From an uncultured Bacilli bacterium (GTDB lineage: Bacteria; Bacillota_I; Bacilli_A; RF39; UBA660), in the NCBI GenBank assembly GCA_934102215.1, contig CAKOSH010000004.1, positions 62,001 through 126,000 of the forward strand: 64,000 nt of DNA, written 5' to 3'. The notes beneath the pieces are model-generated. The model saw only the letters and a program-made list of their open reading frames with translations. It did no database searches and was not told the DNA's origin. How positions within the stretch are numbered: position 1 is the first letter of the stretch; each line of letters opens with the position of its first letter. The position numbers and the translations under genes were made by a program. Of the stretch, positions 59,976 through 64,000 are shown in pieces.

Positions 59976-60000
59976 AAAAAGCCCTGTGATTAACAGAGCG
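59976..60000 (-). terminator. Intrinsic terminator of tRNA-Ser
   Basis: GCTCTGT-TAATC-ACAGGGC followed by TTTTTATTTT on the minus strand. Confidence 0.9.
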
Positions 60001-60010
60001 AATTATCATA

Positions 60011-60101
60011 TGGCGGAGACAGAGAGATTTGAACTCTCGCGCCAGTTTCCCGACCTACACCCTTAGCAGGGGCGCCTCTTCAGCCTCTTGAGTATGTCTC
60101 C
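60011..60101 (-). tRNA. tRNA-Ser (GCT)
   Basis: Minus strand, 91 bases including CCA: acceptor GGAGACA-type stem pairing with GTCTCC, discriminator G, anticodon stem CGCCC/GGGTG around loop CTGCTAA (anticodon GCT, reading AGC/AGT), long variable arm typical of Ser, T-loop TTCAAAT. Confidence 0.94.
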
Positions 60102-60164
60102 ACGTAGGCACAAATAAATAATACCCCATTCAGGAAGATAAGTCAACATTTTTAAGAAAAAAAC

Positions 60165-60193
60165 TTGTATTATTTACAAATATTTGCTATGAT
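60165..60193 (+). promoter_or_regulatory. Candidate promoter
   Basis: TTGTAT, 17-bp spacer, TATGAT, 31 bases before the ATG at 60224. Confidence 0.5.
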
Positions 60194-60223
60194 TGATATA
60201 TATAAATAGAGGCGATGAAATAA

Positions 60224-60472
60224 ATGAATAATGAAGCACAATTTGAAACAACAGCAATTATAGATATAGATGCAGAATTAAAAGAGCAAGAAAAGCAAAA
60301 AGAATTATTAAACACTATTAAGATGGAACCTATACTAGAAAAGACAGTTATGGAGGAAGAAACTCCAGTAACTAAAAAGAAAAAGATGATGGAGATAACA
60401 GATTATATATTACTTTTCTTAATAGTTGCATTTATTATAATATTTGTACTTGTACTATTCAAACTTAAATAA
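60224..60472 (+). CDS. Small single-pass membrane protein
   Basis: 82 residues: an acidic, Glu-rich N-terminal half (EAQFETTAIIDIDAELKEQ...), a KKKKMM basic patch and one C-terminal membrane helix (ITDYILLFLIVAFIIIFVLVLF) ending KLK. It is a tail-anchored topology, cytoplasmic domain first. AGGCGATG precedes the ATG. No family recognised; it could be an adaptor. Shares a bidirectional terminator with the convergent lipoprotein. Confidence 0.75.
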   Translation: MNNEAQFETTAIIDIDAELKEQEKQKELLNTIKMEPILEKTVMEEETPVTKKKKMMEITDYILLFLIVAFIIIFVLVLFKLK

Positions 60473-60473
60473 T

Positions 60474-60508
60474 GATAAAAGAACTCAATCTTGAGTTCCT
60501 TTTATTTA
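60474..60508. terminator. Bidirectional intrinsic terminator
   Basis: GAACTCAA-TC-TTGAGTTC followed by CTTTTATTT (plus) and TTTTATC (minus). Confidence 0.9.
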
Positions 60509-60951
60509 CAACTAAAATCATGTTCACGTAACGCACCTTTTACATCATCTTTATTAGTTTTGTCTCCAATATAACTAGTAGATAAATCATAATATTCAGT
60601 AATGTCTTTTATATTTCTAACATTAATATCTTCAGTTAAATCAATAATACCATTTTTAATATTATATTCTATTTTAACATATGCACCTTTATCATATGTT
60701 TTCTTTTTCTCTTTTAATGTTTCTTCCATTGTATCAATATTTTCAAGACCTTTATCAGTTAATTGATATTTAATATTAGAAACTACTCTTTTAAGTTCAT
60801 CTTTATTATCAAATATTAGTCTCATATCAATATTGTAATTAAAGTTCTCTGAATTAATATTCTTATTACATTCTACTTCACTTTCAAGTAAATTACAACC
60901 TGATAAAAGTGATATAAATAATAATCCAAATAGTATCTTCTTTATTTCCAT
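60502..60951 (-). CDS. Lipoprotein of unknown function
   Basis: 149 residues. Lipobox LSGC (Cys19), then a domain of two or three helices and strands (YNIDMRLIFDNKDELKRVVSNIKYQLTDKGLEN ... YDKGAYVKIEYNIKNGIIDLTEDINV) with a C-terminal Cys (HDFSCK). This weakly recalls YehR-like (DUF1307) lipoproteins. The start overlaps the end of the cohesin-like gene by 10 bases, so they are coupled. Confidence 0.7.
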   Translation of the reverse strand: MEIKKILFGLLFISLLSGCNLLESEVECNKNINSENFNYNIDMRLIFDNKDELKRVVSNIKYQLTDKGLENIDTMEETLKEKKKTYDKGAYVKIEYNIKNGIIDLTEDINVRNIKDITEYYDLSTSYIGDKTNKDDVKGALREHDFSCK

Positions 60952-62612
60952 AACATCGCCCTCTTCTTTATAATTCTAACTATATTTAATATTACTAACG
61001 AAATAATAGATACAACTATTGATACACATGATATAACTATTTTAATTATCTTTGTTTTTGATATTTGAACTTTATCATGAGGAATAACTGGTTCATCTTG
61101 TCTTATCTCTTCTGTTTTAGATATATTAAATTTATATTCACGTGTACTTCCATCTATCGCAGTAACAACTACTTCTATTATACTGCCATTTTTTAAATTA
61201 GAGTTACCATTTATTATAACAGATGAATCAGTGCTTTCTGTTTCATAAGTAAATTCAAGTGATTTTTCATTTTCAATAGTTATATTATATACAAGAGTAT
61301 CTTTATCAAAATCAATTTGATAATTCTTAATACTTAATGATTTTAAATAGTTATTAGGAACAACTGTATCACTTTTAACAATTCTAGTTACTTTTAAAAC
61401 ATAAGTTCTAACATTACCATTTTCAGCAGTAACTTTAACATTAATAGTATTAACACCCTCTTTTAATTTATAATTACCTAGTCCAGTTACTTTAGATTTA
61501 TCATCTTCGCTACTACCTTTTATATCAATACTATCTATTTCATTTTTAACAGTTAATGCATATTCAGTAGTTTTCTTATCAAATTTAAATTCACTATTAC
61601 TCACAGTTAACACTTTTAAATAATTATTACTACTTCTATTATCTTCTCTTGTAACAATTATTTCATAAGTATTTACAACATCATTTTCACTTTTAACTTT
61701 TACTACTACTGTATTCTTACCATATTTAAGATCAACTGTTCTATTACCATAACCACTTACATAAGAAGATTTATTACTTGTGAGTGTTGAATTTATAGTG
61801 ATTTTACTTGTATCAGTTGGAACACTTAATTTATAAGATGTAGTATTTTTATTAAATTCAGTATTTAATTTATAACCTGTTATTTCTAATTTATCAAGTG
61901 TATTTGTTTTATCACGATTATCAATTCTATTAACTGTTATTTTATATACTCTTCTTATTCCACTTTCACTTATTACTTCTATATCAATTATATTTTCACC
62001 ATATTTTAAATTATATGACTTAAGACCATTTACTTTAGCAGAAGAATCAGTAAGACTTCCAGTAAATGTAATAGAACTTTTATCATAATCAAATTTATAT
62101 GTAGATTTATCACTATTAAAATCACTTAAATAATTACCTTCTTTTACTTTTAATGAACTAAGTGTATTTACATTAGATTTAACTCTTATTGTAACATTTT
62201 TATCATTTATATCTACTGATTCAATATTACTATTATCTCCATCGTTAGTAATTGTTATATCTTTAATATTAAAGTTAGCATTACCTGTTGCGGGCATTTT
62301 TACTTTAAGAGTACCTACTTCACTATTACCTTTAGAAGGATTATTTTTTTCAAGAACAGCTCCATTATTTTTAATAGAGTATACTTTATAATCATTATTA
62401 TTTTTAAATGAATCATAACTTCCATTTGTAAATGAATATTTAAATTGTACACCTCTTATATTAAAATCTTTAGCATTTAAAACAATCTTACATTCAACTA
62501 CTTCTAAGGAAGATGCACTACTTGGACAATTCACATTCATAGTAGCAGTAATTCCCTTAACACTTGTAAGAACTGTTATAAAACACAATAAACTAAATAA
62601 TATTTTTTTCAT
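60942..62612 (-). CDS. Cohesin-like plus cadherin-like-repeat surface protein
   Basis: About 556 residues: signal peptide (to GITA), a cohesin-type beta domain (ASSLEVVECKIVLNAKDFNIRGVQFKYSF ... GTLKVKMPATGNANFNIKDIT), four cadherin-like beta-sandwich repeats (each with LSSLKVKEG-like start, FDYDKSS and a TVNRIDNR-like end), then a Lys-flanked membrane helix (IVISCVSIVVSIISLVILNIV). It would sit outward on the cell membrane. ATG 62612 follows AGGAGG. Upstream, 10 bases away, is a dockerin-bearing protein, a possible ligand. Confidence 0.82.
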   Translation of the reverse strand: MKKILFSLLCFITVLTSVKGITATMNVNCPSSASSLEVVECKIVLNAKDFNIRGVQFKYSFTNGSYDSFKNNNDYKVYSIKNNGAVLEKNNPSKGNSEVGTLKVKMPATGNANFNIKDITITNDGDNSNIESVDINDKNVTIRVKSNVNTLSSLKVKEGNYLSDFNSDKSTYKFDYDKSSITFTGSLTDSSAKVNGLKSYNLKYGENIIDIEVISESGIRRVYKITVNRIDNRDKTNTLDKLEITGYKLNTEFNKNTTSYKLSVPTDTSKITINSTLTSNKSSYVSGYGNRTVDLKYGKNTVVVKVKSENDVVNTYEIIVTREDNRSSNNYLKVLTVSNSEFKFDKKTTEYALTVKNEIDSIDIKGSSEDDKSKVTGLGNYKLKEGVNTINVKVTAENGNVRTYVLKVTRIVKSDTVVPNNYLKSLSIKNYQIDFDKDTLVYNITIENEKSLEFTYETESTDSSVIINGNSNLKNGSIIEVVVTAIDGSTREYKFNISKTEEIRQDEPVIPHDKVQISKTKIIKIVISCVSIVVSIISLVILNIVRIIKKRAMLWK

Positions 62613-62622
62613 GCGCTTCCTC

Positions 62623-64000
62623 CTAAAATCCATCTTCTGGACTCAATATATAATTAGATATTTTAATAACATCTACTATATCTATTCTTTTATTATTATC
62701 AACATTAGCTGCTCTATGTTGTAAATCATTACTATTATAAGAAGTATCAAGTATGTAATTAGCACACATCATAGTATCAACAATATTTACTTTACCATCT
62801 CCATTAATATCACCATATATTACAAAATGATAATCTTTACTAGATACACCATTACTTACTTTAATATAACCATTAGTACCAACATAACTATTACTACTTA
62901 ATTTATTATCTTTACTATCATAAAATTCATAAGATAATCCATTATTAATAATAACATTATTAATTATATCATGAACTTTATTATAATCACTACTAATAAA
63001 TATTATATCATCATTAAATTCATATTTATTAACACTAATACTTATATCAGGAATATCTACTTCACTTTTAGGAAAACTTAATAAATATAAAGACTTAGTA
63101 GGAGAATAATTCCATATATTTTTATCATATAAACTAAATTTAGATGAATCATATATATCACTTAAAACATTATTATCATTATAAGTATATGATAAATTAT
63201 AATAATTAAAAGTAGTACCAACTAAGTATTTATGATTACTATAAGTATTATTATTACTTATATCAACAGTAGCACTAGATGCAGATATAAAGAAAAATCC
63301 TATTAAAGAACCAGTATATATATCATAGTCTCCATTAATACTAGAATCATTTATAAAAGTATTTTTAACATATACATTTTTATTATTATTGACTACTAAA
63401 CTTCCAAGTAAACCACCTGTATTATCATTACCATTAACATTAGAATTAATAAGAATATTATTTATACTTACATTATTTTCAGCTTGACCAGCAATACTTC
63501 CTACACTATTATATCCTTTAATATAAGAATTTTCTATTTCAACATTATTTACACTAGAATTAGTCATATAAGAAGATAATATTCCATTATAAGAAGATTC
63601 ATTATCAATAATATCTATATTAAAATTATATAACTTTAAATTACTTACACTAGCATTTCTAAGAGTACCAAATAAACCACCAACATAAGAATTTAAATTA
63701 CTTATTGTATGATTATTACCATCAAATTTACCATTAAAATCAAAAGATACAAATCCTTTACCACCATTATAATAATAACCATCACTATCACGAGTTGCAT
63801 GTCCTAAATCAACATCATTCATTAATTTAAAATAATCATAAGAATTACTTAAATGTTTTAAATCTTCTATCTTTTTAATAAGATAAGGATTTTCTAAAGT
63901 ACCACTACCTTCAATAGAAGATTCACTCTCTTCATAATCAATAAATCCATTAGAATTTATTTCAACATGAAAATTAGTATTACTTAAAACCTTATTTAAT
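62623..64000 (-). CDS. Large secreted protein with GLUG-type repeats and dockerin (5' end outside window)
   Basis: Open from the window edge to 62623, at least 458 residues, so the N-terminus lies outside. The visible part starts in a GSGTLENPYLIKK-type motif, then a beta-helix rich in GLUG-like units (NTGGLLGSL, YVGGLFGTL, GSIAGQ), a beta domain, and a C-terminal dockerin type I with two Ca-binding loops (GDINGDGKVNIVDTMM and NVDNNKRIDIVDV). The frame continues without stop to 64000. Dockerins bind cohesins; the next gene encodes a cohesin-like domain. Confidence 0.82.
   Translation of the reverse strand, partial: LNKVLSNTNFHVEINSNGFIDYEESESSIEGSGTLENPYLIKKIEDLKHLSNSYDYFKLMNDVDLGHATRDSDGYYYNGGKGFVSFDFNGKFDGNNHTISNLNSYVGGLFGTLRNASVSNLKLYNFNIDIIDNESSYNGILSSYMTNSSVNNVEIENSYIKGYNSVGSIAGQAENNVSINNILINSNVNGNDNTGGLLGSLVVNNNKNVYVKNTFINDSSINGDYDIYTGSLIGFFFISASSATVDISNNNTYSNHKYLVGTTFNYYNLSYTYNDNNVLSDIYDSSKFSLYDKNIWNYSPTKSLYLLSFPKSEVDIPDISISVNKYEFNDDIIFISSDYNKVHDIINNVIINNGLSYEFYDSKDNKLSSNSYVGTNGYIKVSNGVSSKDYHFVIYGDINGDGKVNIVDTMMCANYILDTSYNSNDLQHRAANVDNNKRIDIVDVIKISNYILSPEDGF

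Noticed and set aside
60942..64000. Cellulosome cluster
   Set aside because: No glycoside hydrolase or multi-cohesin scaffold; only one cohesin-like and one dockerin-like domain.

Overview
The window is a chromosomal segment of a very AT-rich Gram-positive bacterium. Standard decoding applies: TGG encodes Trp and TGA is used as a stop, for example at the end of the acyl-activating enzyme at 18869. The backbone resembles Bacilli/Erysipelotrichia-type gut Firmicutes: a Bacillus-like mraZ-rsmH-ftsL-pbp cluster, a T-box, UPF0154 next to a SirA-like gene, YlbD/YlbE-like genes and nfo next to a DUF2624-like gene. GerE-, GerM-, SpoIIIAH- and SirA-like proteins plus a Spo0A-box-like array suggest an endospore former. 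No marker here fixes the species. Most genes are on the minus strand.

Layout. 0-5 kb: tRNA-Thr, tRNA-Gln, a two-domain unknown protein, tmRNA, and a plus-strand run (CDP-alcohol phosphatidyltransferase, two membrane-tethered proteins that have lost catalytic cysteines, a sensor kinase behind tandem Spo0A-like boxes). 5-14 kb: housekeeping genes (T-box-controlled dut-tyrS, efp, rpmG, an SDR and an aluminium-resistance-like PLP enzyme, nfo). 14-22 kb: prepilin-like genes, ylbED, ftsQ-murG and a plsC / acyl-activating enzyme / plsC lipid operon. 22-29 kb: secreted proteins (prepilin or TasA-like anchors on DUF6273-like domains, InlB B-repeats, a HExxH metalloprotease). 29-39 kb: a candidate type I toxin-antitoxin locus, yneF, sirA, the division cluster, a heterodimeric ABC exporter and hemW. 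39-42 kb: an accessory island with a type III toxin-antitoxin remnant (three ToxI-like repeats and a 5'-truncated ToxN/AbiQ gene) and four tandem paralogues of an unrecognised Cys/His family. 42-52 kb: surface and sporulation genes. 52-60 kb: DUF1015, a hybrid-kinase/HPt-receiver pair, an acyltransferase, an Xre regulator, gltX and tRNA-Ser. 60-64 kb: a cohesin-like membrane-anchored protein next to a dockerin-bearing protein cut by the window edge.

The most interesting signals are: (i) poly-G tracts of 9 and 8 bases between the -35 and -10 of two paralogous surface-protein promoters, each beside a LexA-type box; (ii) the type I toxin-antitoxin locus at 29.0-29.25 kb; (iii) the decayed type III system at 39.1-39.7 kb; (iv) the four-gene Cys/His family; (v) three secreted-protein plus small-lipoprotein pairs, in which the secreted partners share an unrecognised N-terminal domain; and (vi) several proteins that keep an enzyme fold but have lost its catalytic residues. 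All function calls rest on motifs and remembered family patterns; no database search was run.
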